This document shows, piece after piece, positions 45,553-58,999 of a stretch of DNA of 64,000 bases (position 1 is its first letter; each line of letters starts with the position of its first letter). This DNA comes from Grifola frondosa (taxonomy: Eukaryota; Basidiomycota; Agaricomycetes; Polyporales; Grifolaceae), in the NCBI GenBank assembly GCA_001683735.1, contig LUGG01000007.1, positions 1,116,001 to 1,180,000 on the forward strand, read 5' to 3'. The position numbers and the translations under genes are program-made. The notes under the pieces are model-generated. The model saw only the letters and a list, made by a program, of their open reading frames with translations, was not told the DNA's origin and did no database searches.

Positions 45553-48500
45553 ATAGTATATACACTTTTCAATTATATAAAACTCAAAGGAAAATAAATA
45601 AATAAAGTTGAAGAAATGGACATTCATACTATATATACAAGGTCCAGATAATCTTAGGAGCCAGTATACAAATTACAGAATTATAGAGAATTAAATTTTG
45701 AAGAGAATTGTACTCTTGCTTTTACAATTTTGAGCATTTGAGTGTGCTATTAACTTTGTAAGTTTGCTGGACCATGCCATGACTTGTCATGACACTATAG
45801 TCACATCCTAACATTGAAAATTTGACAGTTCCTTCAAATTGATGATTAATTTGATTTAATTTTGTCAAATCACATATAGCAAGATTGAAGGTTTATTTTA
45901 GATATTGGTTTATTACTCAGCATTTATATTTTTGGTCCTTTTTTCTTTTTATCTCTCTAATTTACTTGATTATTAACTGACAGACTTCACTCAGTGAGTA
46001 ATAAAGTTTTGCTTAATTTCACTAATTTCAAATAAAGTGTAGGACTAAATATAAAGATCTTGCTATACTACCTGCTCCTAAGGAATTAGCCAAACCTTTC
46101 TTCCTCAAAGAATGATATGTTTAGCTTTTTTAGCTATTTCAAGTAACCCACCATTGCTTTGCTTTTTCTGCCATGAAAAATATTAGATTTATTTATGCAA
46201 GATATCTCCAAAGACATTCACTGCATCTGTTAAGTGGTGCTGTAAGAAGATTAATGTGGTTGGTGAGTTTATACACATTTATCTTTTCTATAATCACTGC
46301 TTACCTATTAGTTATAGATTCGTTTAACTTGAAGTCTAGTGTATTTTCATGGATATATAGTAATTTAGTATTTAGTTATATTTAAGTGTATACAGAAGCC
46401 ATCAGTACAGCTGTGTCAGTGTGCCCCCTTGATAATGTCATCGCCATGTGCAATCAAATGGCTGCCATATTAAATCACATCTGAATGTACCAATGAACCT
46501 GAACACAACCATGCAGCAGCAAATCTGAACTCAGCAGCACCCCAAGCACATCTTCATCCTCCTTCAATATGGGGAATATTTTTGCTTCACACATTCTTGA
46601 TTTTACTTTCCACATCTCTCATCTTTTTCATCACATTTTGCCACTCTCCAAACTCAGTATGTATTTGCAAAGGCTGCAAGCTGAATTCACTCCTTATTGT
46701 TTAATTCTGCTGCCAGCTCAGAAGATGCAGCCATCATGCAGCACAGTGGGATCTGACCAATCCTGTCTGCTTTATGTGGTGTTTTCATTCTCTGTTTTCT
46801 AGCCACTCAGTCATTACATACATATATATTTTTCCATCTTTTTATATGACTCTTCCAGTCTCAATTTGTATTTTCTCAGAATTGTCTCTGCATCCAGTCT
46901 TCTCAGTTTTGTCTGTTGGTATCCTTGATTTATGTCATATTTTTTTAGAGTCTGTATGTTTCAGCCCAATTTTATCATTACATCACTTTCATGCACATGA
47001 TTTCATTGCACTCTTCATCTCAGCAGCCCCTGGTGCACACAACAATAATGGAGATTTGAACATTTATAAGGACATCTGCTTATAAAGAAGAATAATTAAG
47101 AGAATTAGTGATCAATGATATAATGTTTAATGATCAAAAACTATTTAAAAATATTTGTGATATATAAGGGTATACCTAAGAAGAAAATGCTTACACCAAA
47201 TTACAAAAATCAGCCAAAATAGTTTCATTTTTAACAACATATGATACTTCATATTAATAAATAATTATTATGATCATATAAATTGAACCTGTGCATGGTA
47301 TTAATAAGCTATGTTCATTAAATATATCTAAATTTATATATTAGCCCTTGGATGAATATTCAAATGTCAATGGATGAAACATTCACAAGGACACTATTTA
47401 TTGCATGATCCAGCATGTTCAACCATGGGTTATTAACTAGAGTTGACTTCTTTGTGTAGTGTTGCTGCAGCTAAGTCAGGTCTAAATTATATATGACTCA
47501 TAACTTGTGCAGTTTTTTCAGATATCACAGTAATCTTATCTTTCATTGTAGCCTAGATATAGCAGTATAAGCATGCCAAAGGGTAAAAGTTATACCTTGT
47601 ATGGAGATATGGTCAAAAAGCTGATTGCAAAGTCTGACTTTTTAGTCAGTTTTTTTTTTTTTACCAATAACTGAAATTGAAATATAATAAAGATAACTAT
47701 GCAAATGGTTGTGTTACACTCAAATACATATACATTCAAGCTATTTATTCCAATTAAGATCATGTAATTATCTCCAAAACTCATATCAGAATATCTAAAA
47801 AGCTGAAACAGGTGTGACTAAGTCATGGCAACACTATACTTGTGACACTTGAAGACTGAGCATCTCTTGTGATATCTGACACCTCACAAGTGCTGATACT
47901 GTGTTAGTTGTATGATTTCATCTCTATCTTTTTCACTTTTCATTATGGTTATATATTGCACCCTTTCCTACTTATATTGCCTCACATTAGAGAGCTCTGT
48001 TACTTACTGCTCCACTTTGCCTTTATTCTTCAGCCACAGTTTGTGCCATCTTTCTATTTACTCCTATTTATATTTTGCTCCATAGCCTTTTAGGAGTTCA
48101 TCCTCAACTGTTCTCTCTTAGCAGCTCAATATGGACTTCAACATCTTATTCTATATTGAGTGTGCTCCTGGCATCCCTCAGAACTCAATTTTGGCTCACA
48201 CACTGCAAGAGTTTGTAGAAGGGAGCCATGTGCATTATATTCAAATAAAAAGCTTAAGACTCATCAAAATGATATGATTTACTCATATGAGAGGAGCAGC
48301 AGAAGTCTGCAACATAATTAAACAAGTAAAGATATTAACAATAATATACCACAAATTAGCTCATCCTTTTTAGTAAGTTCATCCTCCTCTTGCTCTATTA
48401 GCAACTACTAAAAACATCTTATATAGTGTATAGAATCTTATTTGGCATCTTTAAAATACTATATATAAATATAAGATTTATATGCCATCATGAAAAAACT

Positions 48501-51500
48501 TATCATTGAATCTGATTTAGTATAAACATAAAAGCTAATATGGTGTCTGTCTCCTCTAAATGTAAGTAGAAACTAACAAGTGTCTCAATCAAGTTAAACA
48601 TAAAAGCACTTGCACTAGCTTTTCAATCCTTTTTGTAAACAAAGGCCTTTCATAGGATCAACAAAGCAATGACAAAGGGATCAAATAGTGAACTAGTGAA
48701 CATAAGAAATATAAAAAGTGATGAGACATTTGTTATAGTCCCCATACCTACTACTATATTTTCACTAGTTATTAATTGACATTCTTCAGACTTCAGTCAT
48801 TTCATTTTCAGCAGAACTTTATACACTGGTCAGCATACAGATCTTTCATTATAAGAACAGAAAGACTAATAATAAGGCTCTATCAACTGCACTCTTTGAT
48901 AATAGAAGTGTCATGCAGAAATAGTAAAAGCTTTCTCCTATACATACATTCATTATCATTCAAATAATTGAAGAAAAATCTTTCCAATCAGATAAAGAAT
49001 GATATATGACAAGGATAGATAGTGACATCAGTGTATTGGACACAACATTAAATGAAAGATTAACTATGCACTTTTAATGACTTGGGATGTATGATATATT
49101 GCTTATAAGGATGCATTAGCAAACATATACATGCTTTATAATCTAACTACTTGAACTGAATATTCAATACTCAATTATCTTGCCACACTCAATATTTGTC
49201 TGCATGATACAATCATGTTTTTCACCAATACAATCATGTTCGATTTACAATGAGTCAAATTTATACTGTTGTAGATAATTTGGCTATCATATTTTATTTA
49301 TATTATAATTTTGTGATGGATTTTTTGTAAATAATATCTTATATATACTCATCTGACCACATAAGTAGGAGAGATTTTGAGGGATTTGAGCTATCGCACA
49401 ATAATGAACTGATTAACCATGTATCCACAATTTTGGTGTTGGCTTTAGTTCTCTTGTGATCATCATTCACTTAATTTAATTGAAAATATGACTATTAGAA
49501 GGTATTGTGGCTGAAGGGTTATTAGTAGCCATATGTGTGTCAAATGATTTTGGGTGAAACTTTTAAAATGTATATACTCACAGCAAATGTACATCAGCCT
49601 TATGAGCATTCTGTTGCCATCAATATGATTTATATTGCTGAAAATGGTGCACATTTTATTTATATATATGAGAAGAAAGAGGTGAGTCAACATTTATAAA
49701 ACATAGAATTTTACAATATATAAAAATTAGACTTCAATTGTAGATCTGTGATGCTTAATTTTTAATTATGAAAGAAGTAAAGTGCAAAAGAAGATAATGT
49801 GCTCTAACGACTGGGCAGACTGGTTGTAGTTTTAAAACTCTCTGCCCAATTTGATAATTTATAAAAATGTACTTAACACAAATTAGCATTTCTATCCATT
49901 GCTTAATGCTCACCATCATTTGCTATATGATGCAGCATTTAAAATTTTTTGTAATAAATATTAAGTTATGTTGATATCAACTGTAGTCTAAATTTTGAAC
50001 TATCAAAATTCATCACAACATCTTCTGTCATTATATGTTAGTGAATATAAGAAAAGTGTCCATAGTGCACTATGATCTATACCTATACTCATGTGATCAT
50101 TACAGCAGGGAGCATTATGCATCACCATAAGTACAACATTTTTATATCTCTAATTCTGCAGATCATTATACTCTCTCCATTATTGTACATTTTCATATCA
50201 TTATTATAGTTTAATCAACAGCTATATAGAATGATCATCTTGAATCGATCACACAAAGTGAGAGAACCTCATTACTCATAGTTACTTAGTCTAGGACTTA
50301 GGTAGTGAAGTGGGTTTTTTTGTGAAACTATTAATACAAATAATAGCAAGTACATTTTCACATAGGTACCAATTGGATAAAGGATCACAAAATTATGATC
50401 AATTTGCCCAGTCATTCTGGCAAACAGGAGGAGTGTCACAATGGACTTTTAAATCTCTTGTCATTAGAATGGCTGAAAATAAGTCTATTTCGACTTTTTA
50501 ACAGGTAGCTTTAGAAGATGATTCTAATAGTGCTCAGATATGGAAATATTGAGGGAAATATGAAGAGGAGATGTATGCAATTGATGAGAATATTTTACTG
50601 AGTGCATAGTCTTCCTTGTTGAAGATATTCAGATTAAATAAGTAGATTCCAGTCTTGGCAAATTCAGCTTGTCCAAGCTGCAATGTGATATCTTTTCATG
50701 CTTCCATGTATTCCTTAATGGCATTGTAGCAAGTAATTCTGATATTATTCTGGAGTAGATTATCACAGTGAGATGATCAAGAGCACTATATAGAAGAAAA
50801 AATAATCATGTCAATAAGTGTAAAAGCCAAAAGTGAATGCTGAGGTATTAGAAGCATGCTAAAAAAGTAGGACACCAGCTGAAGATCTCAAGTTACTAAG
50901 GAGAATAGCATATGCAGGTTTTCACTGTATTTAAGAGTATCTCTGAAGAAAAATGGTGGGTGCTGTAATTATTTCATAATCAAGTGGATTATATGTTATT
51001 GAAATGATGACTTTATTTACATATATGTTTCATTGTCAGCTTTTTATATTGTGGTTAATGTAAGTATTTGACATTTTCAATGCAATTAATGATGATATTA
51101 ACATGATTTTTCATAGCAGAAATACTAGTTCAATTATAGCTGCAAGTGTGTTATTATATTCACTACAATCTTTAATTAATTTTGTAAATTAGGCCACTCC
51201 TGAGATGGAGATTAACACATTATCCATTGTCACAAGATTATTAGGGCCAGTTTTTGATAAATCAAGTTTGGATAATAATGAGCATTATGAACTATATAGA
51301 TTGAGAAGCCAACTGCACAATGTTTTATTCTGATGAGACATTTTAAATAATATTCTCACTTGGAAGCACTGACTGTCATTGGCTGAACCCTTGCTTGGGC
51401 TTGGTTCAAGGGCGAAAATGTCCTTCACTGCTGGAGTCATTATTACCTTGATTACCTCAAGTGAATAAATAAAATAAAATATGATATGACATTACTCTTA

Positions 51501-51732
51501 ATCACGGTCAATTGGTTCCCACGAATTAAGCCCTGGCAAGAACCCTTGACAAGCAACGGCTTATTCTATCTCGCACCGCCCGAGGATATGTAATATCCAC
51601 TATCAATGTAGCGGGAATACCACAGCGAATCGATTCAGACGGAAAAAGCGACATAGTACATGTAGAAGAAAATGCTTATCGACGGAAACCTTCCATGAAA
51701 GTCACAGCGCGGCCCCCGCCGCACACTCAAAC

Positions 51733-54345
51733 TCAATGCTTCCCGTTGATGCCATTCACGCCATTCACGTGGTTCTCATTGACGTTGCTCAGGGCCGCAT
51801 CCGCCTGGCGGAGGTCACCCTCGCTCAGACTCTTCGACTTGCCGCCGCCCGGGGTGCTTGCGCCTGACATGACCGAATTCGCGCGAGAGCGCACTTTCAT
51901 CACGAGGGGGCTATATGACAGCAGAAGCGGCTACCGGTCAGAACGATGCAATGGTGACAGAGTGAGTGGAGCAAACGCACAAGGGATACCCTTCGTCCTC
52001 ATCATCGGCGCCTCCCGGCCACTGATATCCACGATAGTCGCTCGTTCCGAGAGCCTGCATCTGATAATCGTCACCGTTAAACACCACCGTATGCTCTGAA
52101 CAGATTATGAAGCGCACCTCCTCAGTGAGTGTGCCAATATCTCCTGGGGTAGCAATGCCCGACATCTTGAACCGCGGGCTCGCCGGCACAGAGTTGGGCA
52201 TCATCCGCTCCATGCCAAAATCGAAATCTTCTTCCTCAGTCGTACCATAGAACGCATCCGGATACGCCCTCCTCAGCGCCAGCTGTCTCGCCTTCGAATA
52301 TTCGATGCCGAGGTTCTTCCAGTCGAGCAGAGGGCTCAGGCGTTCGACACGGTTGCGCTGGTTGATGCGTTGTCGCCGTGTTTTCTGGCAGAATTGGAAG
52401 ACGTAGTCGGTCAGCTGGTTGACCGAGTCTTCCACTGATTGGGAGCGCCGATCGACGATGTAGCAGCCCTCGTCTTGAGGACGTTCGATTAAATCTTGTA
52501 GGAAACAACCGAAACCAGAAAGGTTGGTCGTCACAGAAGGAATTCCCATCTAGACGACATCGATGAAATTTTGCACCGAAATGACAGCAGGTCAGGGAAC
52601 ATACCACAGTACACTCCGCCGGTGTATAACCCCATGGTTCGTAATAACTCGGGAACACGCCTAGGTGACAACCTCTGACGAACTCTTCATAATCCAAGCC
52701 CAAGATGGGATTGTTGGAATTGAGGAAGTCTGGGTGGAATACGACTTTGACGCGATCCGCAGAGGAATTGAAGAGCTGTACGCGACGAATCTGATTAAGG
52801 ATGGGATCGTTCGCGTCGTCGGCCATGTTGTGTGTAGTGACTGGAGGTAATGCATTGCGCTTGAGTGCGAAGATGCGGCGCTTAAGTAGCACTTTGTCCT
52901 CTTCTGACAAGAGGTCATCGGGGGTAGGAAGCGTCCCATGCTCTCTAACGGAGATATGAGCAAACGGAGCATATCAATAGACTACAGCACTGGAACGCGT
53001 ACCCGTTCGAACTCATAGCATGCTCGAAAACCCTCGCACCAATTCGGTTCTGAATCTCCGTGACCGTATCGCGCAGTTGTTTCGTAACGGCTTGACCCTT
53101 CAATGCATCGATCGTGTATGAGTGGGTGGCAGCAGGCATAATAATGAAGGCGACGACGGTCGTCTTCGAACCCGACTTCTTCAGTCGGTAATTTAGTCCT
53201 GTTGTATGTGGGAAGTATACGGAACTATATCAACAGGAAGCGTCTAAACTTACGGGCCAAAGACTCGATGAACATGTCCACACCCTTGTTGCGATACTCA
53301 TATCGTCCAGCGGTGAACATCTAGAGCAGATGAATGTATGCACCAATCACAACAAATGAAACATACGTAGAGCGTGTTGTCCAGATCAAAGTCATAGTGG
53401 CCGTAGAAGTGACCGCGGACAAAGTCGTTGATTTTAGCCTTCGCGGTCGAATGCAAATTCTGAAACTCGTGCATTGCCTGGAACTTGACGACGTTAAGTC
53501 CATTTGGTAGTACGCCGTCCGGCTTCCGCTTGAGCAGGTGTTCAGACTCATACGCCGTGATGTGAGAGACAGTAGTGAATACATCAGCACAGTGAGCAGC
53601 AGAACGTTCTATGCAATATCGGTGATAGATGCCACGCTTTCCGGCTTCGTGGTCGACATCGAAGTATTGCAGATTATTGTAGAAGTCGACACTTCCGGCG
53701 CAGAGATAACGACCAAGGAGGGTAGCATGGGTGGTGAAGACAGTGGTGACATCGATATGTCGCTTGCGGCACAAAGGGATCGCAAGACCTGCCTGCCACT
53801 CGTGGAAATGGGCGACGACGGCCTTGTCGAGCTGCCGCGATACGTACTGGATATGTGCCGATGAACACTGTTGATCATTGGAGATGAAGGAGGCTAACGC
53901 ACCTCGCCGAGGAACCACGCGACAATGTAACCGAAAACGATGGTCTCGTTTGTTTCGTGATCATTGGGGGAGTTGGAATACCGGCGAGGTTCCAAAGATC
54001 GCCCTTCCACTCGTCGAGACGCGAGTACTGGCTACCTGTATCGAAGAGGAGGACGTGGGGCGCACCCTCTATGAGCCAACGACCGTAGAGGAACTTCACG
54101 CCGGCATTGCGAAGGTTATCGAGGGTAGCAGCGAGATGGGGATCTGTAGGCTCCTGTGCTTCGACCTCCATGGGAGCGGTCTTGTAGCTGAGGGGGCCGA
54201 TGAGGCAGTATCTGTCGCCATACTCTGATACGGTGACGGGGACCTTTGTCTTGATGACGGTGTAGATGCCGCCGACTTTGTTGGCTACCTCCCACGCGCA
54301 CTCGAAGAGAAGGGGGTTCCTGACGTCGCGTTTGATGTCGGACAT
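51733..54345 (-). CDS. GSY1: Glycogen synthase
   Basis: Catalyses transfer of glucose from UDP-glucose to the growing alpha-1,4-glucan in the cytosol. Eight exons on the minus strand: 54345-53903, 53867-53367, 53320-53254, 53198-53003, 52944-52615 extended to 52605, 52549-52118, 52060-51981 and 51910-51733, all GT-AG. Start [20 protein letters not shown] and [16 protein letters not shown] match the GT3 family N-terminus, with the lysine of the KVGG loop that binds the donor. Further on: [34 protein letters not shown] and the active-site region [19 protein letters not shown] with its conserved E-x-W-G-Y. The C-terminus ([40 protein letters not shown]) is the serine-rich regulatory tail typical of the fungal enzyme, a likely phosphorylation region. 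The length is 745 residues if one base is added to the run of five Gs at 53966-53970, where the frame otherwise breaks after GIPTPP. The break is in the middle of a conserved segment and is probably a sequence error. Confidence 0.93.
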
Positions 54346-55080
54346 GGGGAAGGAGTCGGATAAACGTTGAGGGAGATGAGGGAGATACGGGTATAAGATG
54401 AAGAGAAGAGCTGAGGCTGAGAGGCGGGGGATGGGTGAGGAGAAGAGTGGAGAAAAAAGAGTAATGAGCGGGAATGCCTAGTTCCTTCTGGCAAAGACCG
54501 CGTACGCGTTTTGCTCGATTTTAGTTTTAGTGGGATTCATTTCAACACGTTTGACGTCATGTGCACGTGCCACGGTCCCGTGCTCTATTTCCGAAAGCGG
54601 AGATCCTCCCGCTCGTTTATCGTCTCCTATCACAGCCGACTCCCAATTTCTCCCTTTCGCAGCCATCATACGCTATCTCCTTACACAGAATCCCGTACAG
54701 ACACCCTTTGCTGGCAATCAATTACTGCGACGTCGATCCGATATCCTGGGCTCCTTCCCAATGCATTCCCGCAGATCCACCTTCGGTGGCTGTCGTTCGA
54801 CGTACATAACACACTCGGAGATTTTGATCCCGGCTTCTATTTTGCAGTGGTGCGGCCCGCAGTGCGCCAATTTAAATGCCACCCTCTCCCCACCTTGACG
54901 ATTAGTACGACAATTAAGCAACGCATCTCTCCATTGTCCGCAGAGCACACGTAGCCGACGCGGGGGAGTTTTGACAGCAGGAATTGTAATTACACATATC
55001 CCCCGCAAGATATATTCACTGCTTCACCTTGGGGATCAACCATTGTCCGAAAAGCAGACTGCGGGACAAGCACATCCGAA
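54346..55080. promoter_or_regulatory. Upstream region of glycogen synthase, no gene seen
   Basis: 735 bp between the start of glycogen synthase and the stop of ornithine carbamoyltransferase, both on the minus strand. Open frames here (for example 54511-54954) lack coding character. The part next to 54345 is CT-rich on the coding strand, as is usual for fungal promoters and leaders. Confidence 0.5.
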
Positions 55081-56349
55081 TCAATATAACCTGCGAAGAA
55101 AATAGAACTGAATCACAGCGCACTCGAACAAAGCCATGATGGTCCATTTGCGGTTATCGGACTCTTCAAATACCATGGAGCGCGGTCCGTAGAATACCTG
55201 CAAATAGGAAAAGTAAAATTAAGATGTGCAACGAGCACGAGAAGCTTGCGACCCACCTCATCATCTACCTCGTCTGGTTTGCGAGGCAGACAATGCATGA
55301 ACTTCCAGTTTTCCTTGGCGCCGCCTTCCCGGCACAGTTGTTCCGTTATCTGGTACCCTTGGAAGTCCTTCAGCCGTTGTTCCTTCTCAGCTTCTTGGCC
55401 CATAGATATCCTATCAAAATACATCGTTCAGCACCAACTTACTTACAGCTACCTACAACCCTACAAGGCTCTCTCGCCGGCGGTCCGCGACGCTTACCAT
55501 GTATCAGTGACAACCAAGTCAGCCCCGTTCACGGCCTCCTTCGGATCTGCGGTCCAAACAATGTCTTTGTCGCACTGGAGTTTCACAACCTTGTCCCACA
55601 CCGGCTTCGGCGCCCTGTACTTCGCGTTTTCAGGGCTCGCAACCCGCAACTTATGGCCCAGCCGGGGATACGTGACCAGCATATCATGCAACACGTTTGC
55701 GGAATCGCCGACGTACGCAATCGTCAGCGGCTGCAGTTTGGGCAGGCTGCGCAGCTCTGTCTGGCCATTCGGCGGGGGCGGCGGCTCTGAGCCGCTGAAC
55801 AGGTGCGCCTGCTCGTGCAGGGTGAGGAGGTCCGCGAGCACCTGCGTGGGGTGCCACAGCGACGACAGTGCATTGAGCACTGGCACCGGTGAGTACTTCG
55901 CCAGTTCCTGCACAACAGTTCAATGTGGAGCATGTCAGACACACCAAACACGAAAGAAGCACACAAAGCACCTCGATCTCCTCGTGCTCGCCCACACGCG
56001 CGAAGATGCCCTGGCATAACCCTCCGATGACCCGACCAGAGTCACGCACGCTCTCGTTCACGCCCAGTTGGATGTCCTCCTTACCCAGGAAGAGCGCCTG
56101 GCCTCCGAGCATCAGCGCTGCGGTCTCAGCAGAGATCCGCGTCCGCGTGCTGCGTTTTGAGAATAGCAATGCGATCGTCTTGAAACGGAGCGTCTGTCCT
56201 ACCGCGTGGAGCGGCCGCTTCTGCCAGGGGCCCATCCAAGGAAGAGTATACTGCTTCAAGTGGTATGCACGCGCGAGCACACGGTCTATTTGGCTTGGAG
56301 ACAAGTCTGCAAGGGTCATAAGGTGGGGCACTACCCGCGTAGCAGCCAT
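55081..56349 (-). CDS. ARG3: Ornithine carbamoyltransferase
   Basis: Makes citrulline from ornithine and carbamoyl phosphate in arginine biosynthesis. Minus-strand exons: 56349-55972, 55907-55498, 55410-55257, 55197-55124 and a last 10-nt exon 55090-55081; total 341 codons plus stop, usual for the family. Visible signatures are SKRSTRTR (carbamoyl-phosphate loop), [15 protein letters not shown] (the HPTQ motif), [23 protein letters not shown] (SMG loop) and [19 protein letters not shown] (HCLP ornithine-binding motif). The N-terminus [16 protein letters not shown] is short, so mitochondrial import, common outside budding yeasts, cannot be read from it. Reading through the last intron instead would keep the same stop and add nine residues net (12 extra codons for 36 nt, less any recoding), so the C-terminus is slightly uncertain. 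Confidence 0.93.
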
Positions 56350-58999
56350 GATTTCAACAGGCTAGAAGGAGTATTGAATCCACAGAGAGGTGCTTGCCAC
56401 AGACGAGCAAGAGGATGGCGGCGTAGAGTCAAGTTTTGTGTGGGAGTCATTGCTGCTCGTTAGGCGCCCAGCCCCAAGTAAGTAACAAGTACTAATCAAT
56501 ATCAATAGTGTAATTGTAAGTAGTATTAGAGCTTTAGTTACATGACAAATTCTATACTTCTGCTCCGGATGGTGATCAGTAACGCACTCATCTCGGCAGC
56601 TAACTCTTCTGTAGAATCTGACCACTCTGATTCAGAATAAGAAGAACAAGCCTTCATAATTTAATGCGCGCGAACAAGCGACCCACAAAGTGCGCACACT
56701 CATTAAACCCCTCCATACGCGTGTAACTTACCCAGATAAGAATAGGTCTGGGCGGAATTTCAGGTGTCTATAGCAGCAGCCCACTCAAGGTATGCAGGGA
56801 AGTGAAGAAGTCCCCAAGGGTTCACAGGAAGCTGTGGATTCTTTGAAGGCCACCTAGCAACAACGACCGACACCACGCCTCTTCCAATCTAATGTTTCAA
56901 GTCAGTACCTGCGATATGGGTCATGAGTCGCTTACATATGAGCAATAGGCATCAGAGAATTCGTGATGATCTTATGGATACTTGTCGAAGTTCAAGTGGG
57001 ACTCAGGACGAGCACCACCGTTTTCATGCCAGTGAAGCCCTCCGATCCATATATGTCATACAGTAGGTGATGAGCCTGACAGCAACACAATGGTAATGTT
57101 CAAAAGTGATCTTCATCTGTGGATGACTATTGGCTGAACCAAGTCGAATTGATTATGCGTTTCGCTCTTTTCAATTTAGGACGTCGTCATGCGTCGTGCG
57201 TGTGTTATATTTGCATTTCATCATCTTAAAAATAATGCTTTCCCAGCATGATCAGTATCTGTCACTACGGACACAGACAACGCGAGAGAGTGTTTTCTAC
57301 TTTGCTTTGGATACAGATTATCATCACTCGATGAAGTGGCTCTGATGACACCTCTTGTGTCTACCATCATGATTCAAGGCTTTTCAAGGTGTGTCCATAC
57401 AAGGCTGCCCTGCGTATACTTCACAAGGCCGCTCTCGAGCACGTTATTATGCGGCGAATATTAAAATATAGCTCCTCGTACGTTTCGCTATCAAGTTCTT
57501 CCCAGTACAAAATATGGGCATCCAATGGTGAACGTAAGGCACAGATGTGCTGCATCTTTTCACGATCTGTTCCATAGGCTCTCGCATGGCTCTTTGGCAA
57601 CACGTTGAACCCCCTCCTGGGCAACGTTCTCATGAATCCGCACATCCTGGACCGGATCCAAGCAGACTGGACTGAACCAATCTGTTGACCTTCAGTGGAG
57701 TCTACCCCAGTCTTCACGTTAGCAGCTGCACCTGCTTCATCGCGTTCGCTTTTGAGCGCATTTTCTTGCTCGTCTCAGAAAATATTTCCACTACTCGTAT
57801 TGGAATATCATAGACACAGCTTTCGGGCTTTTGAATTCAGACCTGACTCGTCGCTCTGTATCCTGGAGACTCAGCGACGAATGATCTTGACCAATCACAA
57901 CTCATCAGGCACCGTAAACTTCCGGTGGGAGCCAATCCCAGGTCCTCCGTATCCATTGGCAGATGATGCGAACGTCAGGAGTGTCGCCGAATCGTGAGGG
58001 GAGTTGATGCACAGTAGATTCGTGCAGGCGGATCTGACATGTACCCGACCGGTGCTCGGTGCACGGAGGATGCAAAATGCATGCAGATCGCGGCAGAAGA
58101 GGGTAGTCAATGATCACGGAACATATAATACCGGTGAGGATGTACAATTATCTATAGCCTTCTGAAATTAAATGACGATCATCTCAATATTTTCTTGACT
58201 TGAGGTGACTCGAGCTCGTCGTGCAGAGACCAAATGCATTATACGAAACCTGTGTCTATATTTTCGTTGGTCAGCCACATTGAGCTGTGCCTCCTCTGAC
58301 AGCGAACAAATGCATCAGTTTCAGTTTAAAGGCATTCCGCGCCTGGCGGAACCTTGGCATGAACATGGAAAGTGGAGCACAACTTCGAAGAACGAAAGAT
58401 TGTGTCAAAGAGCGACACTGAGATAGTATCATACATGAGATGCTTGGGGCGGTTGAAGAATTGGAGATTCGGAGACACTGACGGAGGAGCGGATCCAATT
58501 GGTCACGGCGGCTGTGGCGTCCGATGGAGGTTACCATCTACAGTGATCCTGCTGTGATGGATATGCCTGATCTCAGCTCCTACCCGATGTAAACCTCTGC
58601 TATCCATCTGGAACAGTCTGCTCCTCCTGTTGTCTACGGTGGGCCTCGAGTTTCAGTCGGCATACCAAAGGCAATATCGGTGCAAACTTTCCGTGTGCCA
58701 ATATCTGCAGGTCAGATTCATGGCAAGAGCAGGAAGACAATTGGTCCGACTCCTCTCTAATATTGTCCGATAGAGTCCAAGCTATTTGTAACAGCCGACG
58801 GTCTCCGGCTAGCCGGGCTTGTCCCTAGGCATTACTCTCCGGCGTTGGGAACTTATTCTCGTCTTGGTTGTCGTTCACCTTCATGTTGTGACGCTGGACG
58901 TTCTTTCCTTTATCACTTCACTTCGCCTTTGCTCTTCTCATTAGCTGGTCTTTTCGGCTCCTGCTGGTCTACTTGCCTTTTGTTTCTTGTCGGGTTCTG
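56350..58999. other. 2.65-kb stretch without a gene I can support
   Basis: Several short frames occur on both strands (for example a minus-strand frame at 57717-57421 containing LYWEELDSETYEELYF, and one at 58110-57895). I could not join them into a spliced gene with credible introns and I recognise no domain. A small or decayed gene is possible between about 57,400 and 58,550. Confidence 0.4.

Larger units (their letters stand above)
38860..51400. other. 12.5-kb AT-rich, CpG-depleted block without genes
   Basis: Composition changes sharply from about 38,800: A and T dominate and CG dinucleotides become very rare. Reading from about 40,640 to about 42,600 I noticed none. TG and CA steps are abundant. 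No frame exceeds about 100 codons or shows a domain, on either strand. A few less AT-rich islands (43,380-43,470, 43,726-43,775, 44,760-44,830, 46,395-46,560) may be relics of former elements or genes. The block ends at about 51,350-51,500, just before the 3' end of glycogen synthase. The pattern fits a long-methylated heterochromatic region or pericentromere; that is inference. Confidence 0.75.

Noticed and set aside
49800..49860. Hairpin-like CTGGGCAGACTGG...CTCTCTGCCC resembling an RNA gene
   Set aside because: Only one short stem is visible; no tRNA or snRNA features around it.
38860..51400. Mitochondrial DNA insertion as origin of the AT-rich block
   Set aside because: No mitochondrial gene is recognisable, even allowing TGA to be read through; CpG loss with TG/CA excess fits methylation-linked decay better.
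54511..54954. Plus-strand frames of up to 147 codons upstream of glycogen synthase
   Set aside because: Overlapping alternatives in two frames, no domain, no splice structure; the region is more likely promoter and leader.
57421..57717. Minus-strand frame of 98 codons (contains LYWEELDSETYEELYF)
   Set aside because: It looks protein-like but I could not connect it to further exons or to a known family, so I did not call a gene.
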